From contig NZ_SBIP01000004.1 of the NCBI RefSeq assembly GCF_004053875.1, positions 558,001 to 622,000 of the forward strand: a DNA stretch of 64,000 nucleotides, given 5' to 3'. Made by a program: the position numbers and the translations under genes. Of this stretch, positions 27,157 through 35,077 are shown in pieces. Source of the stretch: Neorhizobium lilium. GTDB lineage: Bacteria > Pseudomonadota > Alphaproteobacteria > Rhizobiales > Rhizobiaceae. Below the pieces are notes generated by a model, which saw nothing but the letters and a program-made list of their open reading frames with translations, had not been told where the DNA came from and ran no database searches. Each line of letters begins with the position of its first letter. The first letter of the stretch is position 1.

Positions 27157-27597
27157 ATGATCGTGTTGCGCCTGCTCTTTCTCGTCCTTATCGCTGCGCT
27201 GGCGACGGCCATGCCCATGGCTGAGGGCTGGGCGCAGTCGAAGAAGCAACAGCAGGCAGCGCCGCCGCCTCCCCCGCCGCCGGTCGAAGACAAGCCTGCC
27301 CCTTACGATACGCAACTCAACCGGCTTGCCGAAGTGCTAGGATCGATCAGTTATCTGCGGATGCTATGCGGAGCCCAACGGGAAGATTGGCGCGATGCGA
27401 TGCGGCAGTTCCTCGATGCCGATACTGCCAATGAACCCAAGCGGCGCGAGAAACTGACCGCCGCATACAATCGCGGTTATAGGTCCTTTGCCGCCGTGCA
27501 TACCGCCTGCACGCCGGCTGCGCAGACGGCTGCCGAGCGCTACCGTAACGAAGGTGCAACACTCGCGACAGAAATTACCAGCAGGTTTGGAAATTAG
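27157..27597 (+). CDS. TIGR02301 family exported protein
   Basis: The 146-residue protein starts with a signal peptide (IVLRLLFLVLIAALATAMPM, cleavage near AQS). A seven-Pro run follows, then the conserved region LAEVLGSISYLRMLCGAQ and RDAMRQFLDADTANEPKRR. Two Cys residues (in MLCGA and HTACT) may form a disulfide in the periplasm. This family is confined to Rhizobiales and relatives; function unknown. Confidence 0.85.
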   Translation: MIVLRLLFLVLIAALATAMPMAEGWAQSKKQQQAAPPPPPPPVEDKPAPYDTQLNRLAEVLGSISYLRMLCGAQREDWRDAMRQFLDADTANEPKRREKLTAAYNRGYRSFAAVHTACTPAAQTAAERYRNEGATLATEITSRFGN

Positions 27598-27695
27598 AGG
27601 ATTATTTACCTCTTTTCGCAGGAAGCCGTGTCGTTTCGCTAAAAGGCTGATAGTGTTCTTAACGGCTCAGTAATGAAACCGGCAGGGAATGAAAC

Positions 27696-27953
27696 ATGCA
27701 GTCAGGCCTTAACGACATCGACGACATGATCGTACATGAGAAGATGCAGGCTGCATTGGAATACCAAACGGAAGCTTGGGCTGACGGGCGTGCAGACGGT
27801 ATCGAGCCTGAGATCATCGCCGATGCGGCTATCGCCTTTGCCATGCGCGAAACCATTCGGGTACGGGGCGAATCAGGCGCGGAAGAGCTGCTTGAATCGC
27901 TTCGCGAACGCATGCTCGCAGGTGAATTCTCTCCGGAACGCAAGATTCAATAG
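27696..27953 (+). CDS. Small acidic conserved protein
   Basis: The 85-residue protein is acidic and mostly helical (DDMIVHEKMQAALEYQTEAW, IADAAIAFAMRETIRVRG). No signal, membrane segment or catalytic motif is visible. It ends 16 bp before the next exported-protein gene and likely shares its transcript. I recognise similar rhizobial hypothetical proteins but no named family. Confidence 0.65.
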   Translation: MQSGLNDIDDMIVHEKMQAALEYQTEAWADGRADGIEPEIIADAAIAFAMRETIRVRGESGAEELLESLRERMLAGEFSPERKIQ

Positions 27954-27969
27954 CCGCGGAGATCTGCCG

Positions 27970-28755
27970 ATGCGACAGGCCATCCGTTCGGGACAAGGTT
28001 CCTCGGCGTCGTTGCGCGCGTTGTGCCTTGCCACCACCGTCATCCTTTCCGTTTCCGCGGCCGGCGCAGCACAGGCGACCAGTCCAACCGGAGCAGAGAG
28101 ACCTGTCCAATCCGATGCCGCCCAGGGCCCGAAGAGTGACGGTCCCAAAAGCGATGGTCAATTGCAGCAGGCGCTGGACAGTACGCTGCCTCAGCCCGCG
28201 CCCGCCATCGACCGGCCCAGCACGGCGACCACTCCCGATACCGCACCCGCTGTCCCCGGCAATTCAGGCGATGGAAATATTCCGGACGGACCAAGCGAGA
28301 TCATCCGCGACATGTCGGCGCTTCCGGCGCCCGTCAAGAAGATGCGCGACCAGCTGATAGAGGCTGCAGCCTCCGGCGATGTGGAGCGACTGCGGGCACT
28401 GGTCGGCACCGGCGCCAACCAGACGCTGGTCATGAACAGCGACGGCGACGATCCGGTCGATACGCTGAAGACCTTTTCCGGCGATCCTGACGGGCAGGAA
28501 ATCCTCGCCATCATGATCGATATCCTTTCGACCGGCGCTGCACGCTTCGATGCCGGCAAGCCGGACGAGGTTTATGTCTGGCCCTATTTCGTGGCCAAAA
28601 ATGTCGAGAGCCTGACGCCGCCTGAACGTGTCGATCTGTTGCGCATCGTCACCGCGGGCGACCTGATCGGCATGCAGGAAAACGGCAATTACAATTTCTA
28701 CCGGATCGGCATCACCCCGAACGGGCAGTGGAAGTTCCTCACCGGCGGCGATTGA
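27970..28755 (+). CDS. Exported conserved rhizobial protein
   Basis: The 261-residue protein has an N-terminal signal (LRALCLATTVILSVSAAGAA, cleavage near AQA), a Pro/Ser/Asp-rich linker to about residue 105, and a conserved C-terminal domain from MRDQLIEAAASGDVERLRAL to the end. That domain starts like an ankyrin helix but lacks further repeats. ATG 27970 opens just before the signal peptide. Periplasmic location is likely; role unknown. Confidence 0.7.
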   Translation: MRQAIRSGQGSSASLRALCLATTVILSVSAAGAAQATSPTGAERPVQSDAAQGPKSDGPKSDGQLQQALDSTLPQPAPAIDRPSTATTPDTAPAVPGNSGDGNIPDGPSEIIRDMSALPAPVKKMRDQLIEAAASGDVERLRALVGTGANQTLVMNSDGDDPVDTLKTFSGDPDGQEILAIMIDILSTGAARFDAGKPDEVYVWPYFVAKNVESLTPPERVDLLRIVTAGDLIGMQENGNYNFYRIGITPNGQWKFLTGGD

Positions 28756-28839
28756 CCCTGCGGACAAGAGCACCAGCCGACGCATGTCCCCATGCTCAAT
28801 CGCGCTCACCGTCTTGTCCTGTTCGTCGCCAAGGCATAA

Positions 28840-29733
28840 ATGTCAGAGCCCGACGAGCAACCGGACGAGCTCATGCCATTTGCCTATCTCCCTTCGCGAA
28901 GCCTGGTCCGCATCTCCGGAAAGGATGCGCAGGACTTCCTGCAGAACCTGATCACCACCGATGTCGATGGACTGCCCGAGCGGGAGGCTCGGCCCGGCGC
29001 GCTGCTGACGCCGCAGGGCAAGATCCTGTTCGACTTCCTGATCTGGCGCAATGAAGATGGCTTCACGATCGAGACGGAGCTTGCGCAACGCGAAGCGCTG
29101 GTCCGCCGGCTGACCATGTACAAGCTTCGCGCCGCAGTGGAACTGGCAACCGGGGCAGACGGCGTCACCGTGTTCTGGGGCGAAGACGCAGAGCGCGGCC
29201 GCGTGAGAGACAGCGCTTTCGCCGGGGCGGGCATTGCGCTCAGCCGCGCAGCGGGCCAGCAAGACGCCGGCCTCGACCAACAGATCGACGGCGCGGAAGC
29301 AGCCTATCATGCGCTTCGCATACGCGCAGGCCTGCCGGTTTCCGGCGAGGATTTTGCCCTGCAGGACGCTTTTCCGCATGACCTGCTGTTCGACAAGAGT
29401 GGCGGCGTCTCCTTCCGCAAGGGCTGCTATGTGGGCCAGGAAGTGGTATCGCGCATGCAGCATCGCGGTACGGCAAGACGACGCACCGTTCTCGTTGCCG
29501 CGGAAACGCCGTTGCCCTCACCCGGCACGGAGATCATGGCCGGGGACAAGCCCGTCGGCACGCTCGGCTCCGTTCAGGGCACCCAGGGCCTCGCCATCGT
29601 CCGCATCGACCGGGTTGGCGACGCGCTGAGCCGCAGCCTGCCGCTTCTGGCCGCGGGCGTTTCCGTCGTGCTGACGCTGCCCGCCTGGAGCGGCCTTACC
29701 TTTCCGACCGAGGGCCAAGAGGCAGAGACGTGA
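28840..29733 (+). CDS. ygfZ: YgfZ-type folate-binding, GcvT-like protein
   Basis: The 297-residue protein contains the YgfZ hallmark KGCYVGQEVVSRMQHRG with its conserved Cys (about residue 200), and the N-terminal block SGKDAQDFLQNLITTDVDGL. YgfZ uses tetrahydrofolate and supports iron-sulfur enzymes such as MiaB. It overlaps the next gene by GTGA, so it is the first gene of a coupled trio (YgfZ, HD, tyrosine phosphatase). Confidence 0.9.
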   Translation: MSEPDEQPDELMPFAYLPSRSLVRISGKDAQDFLQNLITTDVDGLPEREARPGALLTPQGKILFDFLIWRNEDGFTIETELAQREALVRRLTMYKLRAAVELATGADGVTVFWGEDAERGRVRDSAFAGAGIALSRAAGQQDAGLDQQIDGAEAAYHALRIRAGLPVSGEDFALQDAFPHDLLFDKSGGVSFRKGCYVGQEVVSRMQHRGTARRRTVLVAAETPLPSPGTEIMAGDKPVGTLGSVQGTQGLAIVRIDRVGDALSRSLPLLAAGVSVVLTLPAWSGLTFPTEGQEAET

Positions 29734-30350
29734 GCGCAGCCATGACGGCCGGGGCCAGAGCCTGGCAGCGCATGCTGTCCGGCCGCCGTCTCGACCTGCT
29801 CGACCCGTCGCCGCTCGATGTGGAGATTACCGATATCGCCCATGGCCTCGCCCGCGTTGCACGGTGGAACGGCCAGACACGGGGAGATCATGCTTTCTCC
29901 GTTGCCCAGCACTGCCTCGTCGTGGAGGAGATCTTCACTCGGCTCGAAGAGAGCCCGGCGGAAGCGCGACAGATGGCTCTGCTGCATGACGCGCCGGAAT
30001 ATGTGATCGGCGACATGATCTCGCCCTTCAAGTCCGTGGTGGGCGGCGGCTACAAGGCGGTGGAACAGCGGCTGGAGGCGGCGATCCATCTCCGGTTTTC
30101 GCTTCCTGCCCATGCCAGCCGTGCACTGAAGACGCTGATCAAGAAGGCCGACACGATCGCCGCCTATTTCGAGGCGACGGAGCTTGCCGGCTTTTCGATG
30201 ACGGAAGCGCGCAAGTTCTTCGGCCAGCCGCGCGGCATCACGCGGGAGATGCTGCCGATCGAACCCATGCCGGCGCTTGAGGCGCAACAACGCTTCCTAG
30301 ACCGTTTCCATGCTCTTGAAGCCGAGCGGGCCGCCGGAGGGCGGGCATGA
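29730..30350 (+). CDS. HD domain phosphohydrolase (YfbR-like)
   Basis: The 206-residue protein shows an HD domain: DHAFSVAQHCLVV, then LLHDAPEYVIGDMISPFK (metal ligands H, HD) and a later KKADTIAAYFEA. YfbR-type enzymes are 5'-nucleotidases acting on deoxyribonucleoside monophosphates; this specificity is inferred. The GTG start overlaps the YgfZ stop and the stop overlaps the phosphatase ATG. Confidence 0.85.
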   Translation: MSAAMTAGARAWQRMLSGRRLDLLDPSPLDVEITDIAHGLARVARWNGQTRGDHAFSVAQHCLVVEEIFTRLEESPAEARQMALLHDAPEYVIGDMISPFKSVVGGGYKAVEQRLEAAIHLRFSLPAHASRALKTLIKKADTIAAYFEATELAGFSMTEARKFFGQPRGITREMLPIEPMPALEAQQRFLDRFHALEAERAAGGRA

Positions 30351-30871
30351 GCGCGATCATTGTCTGCCCCCTCTCCCACATCGCCGAACTCTCCGTTCGT
30401 CATGGCGCGCGCGACATGGTGAGCCTGATTGCCGAGAAGCAGAATTTTCACCGGCCGGGCGTCATTGCCGCGGAGCGACACCTGAAGCTCGCCATGAACG
30501 ATATCGGCTTTGCCGGCGGTCATGGGCTGGTGGCACCGAGCGAGGCGCATGTGGAACGGCTGATCTCCTTCGTGCAGTCTTGGGACCAGTCGGCGCCCAT
30601 GGTCATCCATTGCTGGATGGGTGTATCCCGCTCGCCGGCAGCGGCCGTCATCGCAGCTCTTTCGCTCCACCCCGACCAGAACGACGCCGCGCTGGCAGCG
30701 CGACTGCGCAAGGTCGCACCGCATGCGACGCCGAACAGCCGTTTGATCGAGATCGGCGACCAGATGCTGAACCGAAATGGCCGGCTCGTCGCCGCAATCA
30801 AGGCCATCGGCCGCGGCGCCGATACCGATGGCAGGGCGTCGTTCGTGCTGCCACTCATGGGCGCGACGTAA
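30347..30871 (+). CDS. Protein tyrosine phosphatase-like protein
   Basis: The 174-residue protein has the P-loop HCWMGVSRSPAA (C-x5-R with Cys near residue 89), as in dual-specificity and rhizobial tyrosine phosphatase-like proteins. A possible general acid Asp lies earlier (AMNDIGFAG). It overlaps the HD gene by ATGA and closes the coupled trio. The target is unknown. Confidence 0.82.
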   Translation: MSAIIVCPLSHIAELSVRHGARDMVSLIAEKQNFHRPGVIAAERHLKLAMNDIGFAGGHGLVAPSEAHVERLISFVQSWDQSAPMVIHCWMGVSRSPAAAVIAALSLHPDQNDAALAARLRKVAPHATPNSRLIEIGDQMLNRNGRLVAAIKAIGRGADTDGRASFVLPLMGAT

Positions 30872-30986
30872 GTAAAAACCGCAAACATCTCAGCTGGTTA
30901 TCCGAAACTGAAAAACCCTTTTATCCGCGCCTTGATCTCGCGGGCTGTTGCTCCAATTACGACCGCATCCCGGTTAAGGAAGCAGC

Positions 30987-31811
30987 ATGGAACAGGCATC
31001 GAATATCGTCGTGGCGACACGCGCCGCGCTGGCGCAATTGACGGCTTTGGCCATCCAGTACTCGTTCTCGGCAATCGGCGCGATCATTCTGCTGGTCATA
31101 GGATGGCTGCTGGCTGGTTTCCTTAGCCGCTGGGCCCATAACGGCCTGTCGCGAATCCACGGCATAGATGCGACGCTTGCGCAGTTCTTCGCGAACATCA
31201 TCCGTTACGCCATGCTGGTGCTGGTCATCATCATGGTGCTTGGCCAGTTCGGCGTACAGACCGCCTCCGTCCTCGCGGCACTCGGCGCTGCGGGTCTGGC
31301 CATCGGGCTTGCGCTCCAGGGCACGCTGCAGAACATCGCCGCCGGCATCATGCTTCTCGTGCTGCGGCCCTTCCGGGTTGGGGAAAGCATCGAGACCGGC
31401 AATATCAGCGGTACGATCGTCGATGTGGGCTTGTTCGCCACCGAATTGCGCACGGCCGACGGGGTCTACCGGATGGCGCCGAACTCGACGCTCTGGAACG
31501 TGCCGATCACCAATTACAGCCGCCACAAGACGCGGCGACATGAAATTACCGTCACGATCGGCAGCGGCGACGATGTAGAGGAGGCGCAGGCAAAGCTGAT
31601 CAAGCTGGCCCAGGACGAGCCGCGCGTGACGAAGGCTCCTGCCCCCACCACCTACGTGGCCGATTTCGATGCTGGCAGCACCAAGGTGACGTTACGCTAT
31701 TGGGCAACCAGCAGCGAATGGTGGGCGACCCATACTACGCTCACCAAGGCGACCAAGCTTGCCTTCGACAAGAAGCCGGACCCCACCCCATCCTCAGGCA
31801 GCGACGTATAA
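30987..31811 (+). CDS. mscS: Small-conductance mechanosensitive channel (MscS)
   Basis: The 274-residue protein fits the MscS core: three membrane helices (about 20-50, 65-90, 95-125). The Gly/Ala-rich pore helix is ALGAAGLAIGLALQGTLQN, followed by FRVGESIETGNISGTIVDVG and a C-terminal cytoplasmic domain. It opens under membrane tension after hypo-osmotic shock. It has its own upstream spacer and is followed by a strong terminator. Confidence 0.93.
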   Translation: MEQASNIVVATRAALAQLTALAIQYSFSAIGAIILLVIGWLLAGFLSRWAHNGLSRIHGIDATLAQFFANIIRYAMLVLVIIMVLGQFGVQTASVLAALGAAGLAIGLALQGTLQNIAAGIMLLVLRPFRVGESIETGNISGTIVDVGLFATELRTADGVYRMAPNSTLWNVPITNYSRHKTRRHEITVTIGSGDDVEEAQAKLIKLAQDEPRVTKAPAPTTYVADFDAGSTKVTLRYWATSSEWWATHTTLTKATKLAFDKKPDPTPSSGSDV

Positions 31812-31880
31812 TTCGGCCCAGCGGACCTGCCGCGGCGACGCGGTAGCAGGCCGGATGAGATGATGCACCTGAGCGACAGG

Positions 31881-31930
31881 CAACGGCGGATCCGGGTTTA
31901 CGAGGAACCCAGATCCGCCGTTGGTTTTTT
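31881..31930 (+). terminator. Rho-independent terminator of mscS
   Basis: A 12-bp perfect stem CAACGGCGGATC / GATCCGCCGTTG is followed directly by GTTTTTT. It lies 70 bp after the mscS stop codon. Confidence 0.9.
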
Positions 31931-31974
31931 CCCATGATGAAAGCTATGCCCGACAACTAACCCGCCGGGCTTAG

Positions 31975-32105
31975 AGCGCTTCAGGGTTAAATGGAAACAG
32001 TTCTGTTGGCTCAAGCGGGAACAGATGTGAGGAGAGCGGCGCGGAAGCCTCGATTCTGACGGAAAATCTCTCCGGCACAACGATTCCATTTAGCCCTGAA
32101 GCGCT
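31975..32105. repeat. 131-bp element bounded by 22-bp inverted repeats
   Basis: AGCGCTTCAGGGTTAAATGG plus AA at 31975-31996 matches the reverse complement of 32084-32105 at 21 of 22 bases. The 87-bp interior is noncoding. The layout resembles rhizobial intergenic palindromic (RIME-like) elements; a miniature transposon is an alternative. Confidence 0.6.
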
Positions 32106-32106
32106 T

Positions 32107-32320
32107 GTCTTATGACTTTTGCTGCCGAACAGGCGAGAATGTACCGCTGCGAGAGGGTTGCCGCCCTCCCTCAGCGGCGAGGGTCGGATCGTTGAAACGC
32201 AGACCGCCATTCTTGCGAGTGCCGGGTCGAGTTAGAGTGTGATCGCCCTCGTCTTTCTCTTTGGTCCTGAACGGATACCCGGAGTTTAGCTCCGGACGAC
32301 AAGCAGAGGACAAGCGAAAG
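32107..32320 (+). ncRNA. Possible bridge-RNA region of the IS110-family element
   Basis: IS110 elements are known to express a structured RNA from the noncoding end beside the transposase gene, which selects target and donor DNA. Here the leader folds as a stem-loop at 32144-32177 (CCGCTG...CAGCGG with an inner GAGAGGG/CCCTCCCT pairing). A second hairpin CCGGAG-TTTAG-CTCCGG lies at 32279-32295. Assignment is by position and structure only. Confidence 0.3.
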
Positions 32321-33280
32321 ATGACGGATATTACCATCGGCGCAGACATCTCGAAAGACCATATCGACCTGCACAGCCTGCCGGACGGTCAAACCTTGAG
32401 GGCGACCAACGACCGCAAAGGTTTGCGGCCATCATCCGATGGATCGGAGCCAGGAGTGTGGAGCGCATCGTCTATGAGCCCACCGGTCCCTATCACAAGG
32501 CCTTCGAGCGCTTCATGGCAGCAAACGGACTGCCGCTCTCCAAGGTCAATCCCCGCCTTGCCCGGCGTTTTGCAGAAGCGACCGGCAAGCTTGCCAAGAC
32601 AGACAGGATCGATGCCGGACTGCTGGCCCGTTACGGCGCACTTCTTGAGCCGCGCCTCCTGCAGACCGACACGCAAATCCACAATGACTTGAAAGAACTG
32701 CATGTGGCGCGGCTGGCGCTCATCAAGGACAGGACCGCCGCCAAGAACAGGTCCAAGAACCTTTCCAGCCCGCTGCTGAAGAAACACAATGCCGACAGGC
32801 TCAGGCAGATCGAGCGGCAGGTCAAGGCGGTGGATGAGGCCATCATGGTGCTGATCGGCCAAGACGCGTTCCTCAAGGCCAGGTTCGACATCCTCGTCTC
32901 GATCCCCGGTGTATCGCAGATCACGGCCTTTACGCTTCTCATCGAAATGCCCGAACTGGGCGAGCTGGATGAGAAAGCAGTAGCCGCTCTATCGGGTCTT
33001 GCCCCCATGAGCCGCCAGTCCGGACGATGGACCGGCCGCGCCTCAATCGCCGGTGGAAGGGCCATCGTCCGGCAGGCGCTCTACATGCCAGCCCTCGTCG
33101 CATGCCGCTTCAACCCCGACCTCAAGGCGAAATATGACCAGCTGACCGCCACAGGAAAAGCGCCAAAGGTCGCCATTACAGCCGTCATGCGAAAGCTCAT
33201 CGTGCTTGCAAACGCACTGCTGCGAAACAACCGAAAATGGACGCCAAAACCAGCTTGATCAAAACGGATACTCTAACTGC
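32230..33280 (+). mobile_element. IS110-family insertion element (minimal extent)
   Basis: AGTTAGAGT at 32230-32238 recurs inverted as ACTCTAACT at 33272-33280, and ACGGATAC occurs near both ends (32271-32278, 33266-33273). These bracket the transposase gene but may be subterminal signals; the left end could lie as far out as about 32107. The right boundary touches the stop codon of the histidine kinase gene, so little DNA separates the two. Confidence 0.45.
32321..33258 (+). pseudogene. IS110-family transposase, frameshifted
   Basis: The first frame gives MTDITIGADISKDHIDLHSL and continues to about 32422. The second runs from about 32425 to 33258 with VYEPTGPYHKAFERF, KTDRIDAGLLARYG, then SIPGVSQITAFTLLIEMPEL and SGRWTGRASIAGGRAIVRQA. 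Together they form the DEDD catalytic domain (Asp in GADISK, Glu in YEPTG, Asp pair in TDRID) and the Transposase_20 domain with its Ser. Adding one base at 32423-32424 (GGTTT to GGTTTT) restores one 312-residue protein. IS110 elements are not known to need frameshifting, so this copy is probably inactive. Confidence 0.85.
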
Positions 33281-34757
33281 GCACCAGATCCTCTTCCGGG
33301 ATGCGGATGCGGCAACGAACGCCTTCCGCCGGATAATCGATTTCGGCGCCGCCATTTGCCGAATATTGCAGGCTGCGGGTAATCACGGTCTGGCCGAAGC
33401 CGCGTTTGCTGGGCGGGCTGACCGTCGGTCCGCCGCTTTCCACCCATTCGATGCCGAGGAATGCGTCGTCCGGCTTCTTGCTGACGAGGACATGCACCCT
33501 GCCGCCTTCTCGCGACAGAGCGCCATATTTTACCGCATTGGTGGCAAGCTCGTGGATGACGAGGCCGAGCGCGATCGCTGCCCGTGGCATGACCAAAGCG
33601 TCCAGACCACCCACGGAAAGCCGCGTCTGGTTGCGGCTGACAAAGGGATCGAGCTCCGCATTGACCACTTCCGCGATCGAGATCGAAGACCAGCTCCGGT
33701 CGGCCAGCAGATTATGGGTTGCGGCAAGCGCCTGGATGCGGCCCGAGAAGGCGACCTGAAAGCCTTGCACCGTTTCTTCGGTGGAAGCAGTGCGCTTGCA
33801 GATCGACAAGACCAGCGCCAGCGTGTTCTTGACGCGGTGGTCGAGTTCACCCATCAGCAGCAGCTGCTGCTTTTCGGCAGCCTTGCGCTGCGAAAGATCG
33901 ACCATGGTGATGACGCAGCCGCTGACCTTGTCGCTGCCGACCCGCAAGGGTGCGGCGCTGAGGAGAAGGTCCCTCACCCGCGGCGCATCAGGCGCCAGGG
34001 CTTCGATGCCCTGCACCGAGGTCCCGGCGATGGCAAGCGCGATCACGTCGCTTGCCTGCAACAAACCCGTGGTGTCGGGCAGCGTCAGCGGGATAACCTC
34101 CCCGAAGACACGACCGACAGGGTTACCGGCATAAATGGATGCAACTGCGGCATTGGCATGTGTGACCACTCCATCGACATCGCAGACCACCACGGCTTCG
34201 TTTGCCGAGGCGATGATGGAATGAGCGGCACGCTCGGAGGCTTCCGCAGCGGCGGCGCGCACCTTAGCAGTGATATCCGTAAACGTAACGGCCAGGCCGC
34301 GGTTGGCTCCGATATGGAGGGGCGCCGCCGTTACCAGCAGATGAAGTTCATCTTTGCCCACGAAGACACGGATTTCGCCCGTCTTCTTGGCGCTACGGGC
34401 CTCCTTCATCAGGCCTGAGACCAGAAAGCGGGCTTCCTCGTCCAGGGCATTGCTCAGATGAGAGGCGTCGACATTGTCCTCGGGCAGACGCAGCAGTTCG
34501 CGCAGAGCCTTGTTGGCATAAAGAAGCCGGTTGGACTCGTCGAAGGCCGCTGCGCCGAGATCCATGGCTTCCATGAAGGCGTAATAGGAGGCATCCCCCT
34601 CGAGCGTAAAGACCTCGTCCTCGCTGCGCGGGTTGCGCACCATCAGCGCATCGACCTCGCCCTCGCGAATGGCTCTCAGAGTTTCCTCGGCCTCCTCCAG
34701 CCGCTGGCGAAGTTCGTGAGCGCTTAGCTGGCCATAGTCCGAGACGTCGATCGCCAT
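33273..34757 (-). CDS. PAS-PAS HWE-family sensor histidine kinase, downstream of kaiB
   Basis: The 494-residue soluble kinase has a short N-terminal coiled coil (about 12-32), two PAS-like regions (about 55-165 and 175-290) and an HWE kinase core. The phosphoacceptor is His307 in ELDHRVKNTLAL; the N-box is VIHELATNAVKYGAL (Asn407); the W-x-E motif is WVESGG (438-440); the G-box is KRGFGQTV. There is no membrane segment, so it senses cytoplasmic signals. It starts two bases after the kaiB stop. HWE/HisKA_2 kinases often feed the PhyR-NepR-EcfG stress pathway. Its stop codon abuts the IS element. Confidence 0.9.
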   Translation of the reverse strand: MAIDVSDYGQLSAHELRQRLEEAEETLRAIREGEVDALMVRNPRSEDEVFTLEGDASYYAFMEAMDLGAAAFDESNRLLYANKALRELLRLPEDNVDASHLSNALDEEARFLVSGLMKEARSAKKTGEIRVFVGKDELHLLVTAAPLHIGANRGLAVTFTDITAKVRAAAAEASERAAHSIIASANEAVVVCDVDGVVTHANAAVASIYAGNPVGRVFGEVIPLTLPDTTGLLQASDVIALAIAGTSVQGIEALAPDAPRVRDLLLSAAPLRVGSDKVSGCVITMVDLSQRKAAEKQQLLLMGELDHRVKNTLALVLSICKRTASTEETVQGFQVAFSGRIQALAATHNLLADRSWSSISIAEVVNAELDPFVSRNQTRLSVGGLDALVMPRAAIALGLVIHELATNAVKYGALSREGGRVHVLVSKKPDDAFLGIEWVESGGPTVSPPSKRGFGQTVITRSLQYSANGGAEIDYPAEGVRCRIRIPEEDLVRS

Positions 34758-34759
34758 GG

Positions 34760-35062
34760 CTATTCACCCACTTTCAGATGCACCAGTACCTTTTCCAGGT
34801 CGGACAGATCTCCGATGATCTTCCGCATCGGGGTCGGCAATTGCCGCACAAGCGTGGGGATGGCCAGGATATTGTGCTCTCGGGCGAGTTGCGGCGTCTT
34901 CTTGAGGTCGATGACCTCGACCACATATTTTCCTGGCATGTTCTCGGCGCAGATCCGCTCGAGATTGGCGATAGCAGCCATCGATTTGGGGGTCTGGCCG
35001 GCAACATAGAGCACGAGCCTCAAGGGCTCGGAAGAATCGGCTGCGTTGGTCTGGTCCTGCAT
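34760..35062 (-). CDS. kaiB: KaiB clock-type protein
   Basis: The 100-residue protein is a thioredoxin-like KaiB: LRLVLYVAGQTPKSMAAIAN, YVVEVIDLKKTPQLA and ILAIPTLVRQLPTPMRKIIG match the fold-switching core. In cyanobacteria KaiB binds the CI ring of KaiC and promotes dephosphorylation. ATG 35062 is preferred to an in-frame GTG six bases upstream because GGAGG is at better distance. It lies 15 bp after kaiC and two bases before the kinase gene. Confidence 0.93.
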   Translation of the reverse strand: MQDQTNAADSSEPLRLVLYVAGQTPKSMAAIANLERICAENMPGKYVVEVIDLKKTPQLAREHNILAIPTLVRQLPTPMRKIIGDLSDLEKVLVHLKVGE

Positions 35063-35077
35063 CGTCACATCCCTCCG

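Larger units (their letters stand above)
31812..32320. other. Intergenic region holding a terminator, an inverted-repeat element and the IS leader
   Basis: No gene is seen in these 509 bp. In order they hold the mscS terminator (31881-31930), a 131-bp inverted-repeat element (31975-32105), a 34-base stem-loop (32144-32177), and the noncoding leader of the IS110-type transposase with a short hairpin at 32279-32295. Confidence 0.7.

Noticed and set aside
32321..33258. Programmed frameshifting in the transposase
   Set aside because: IS110 transposases are normally one frame, and the shift site lacks an A-run or slippery heptamer; a simple one-base loss explains it better.
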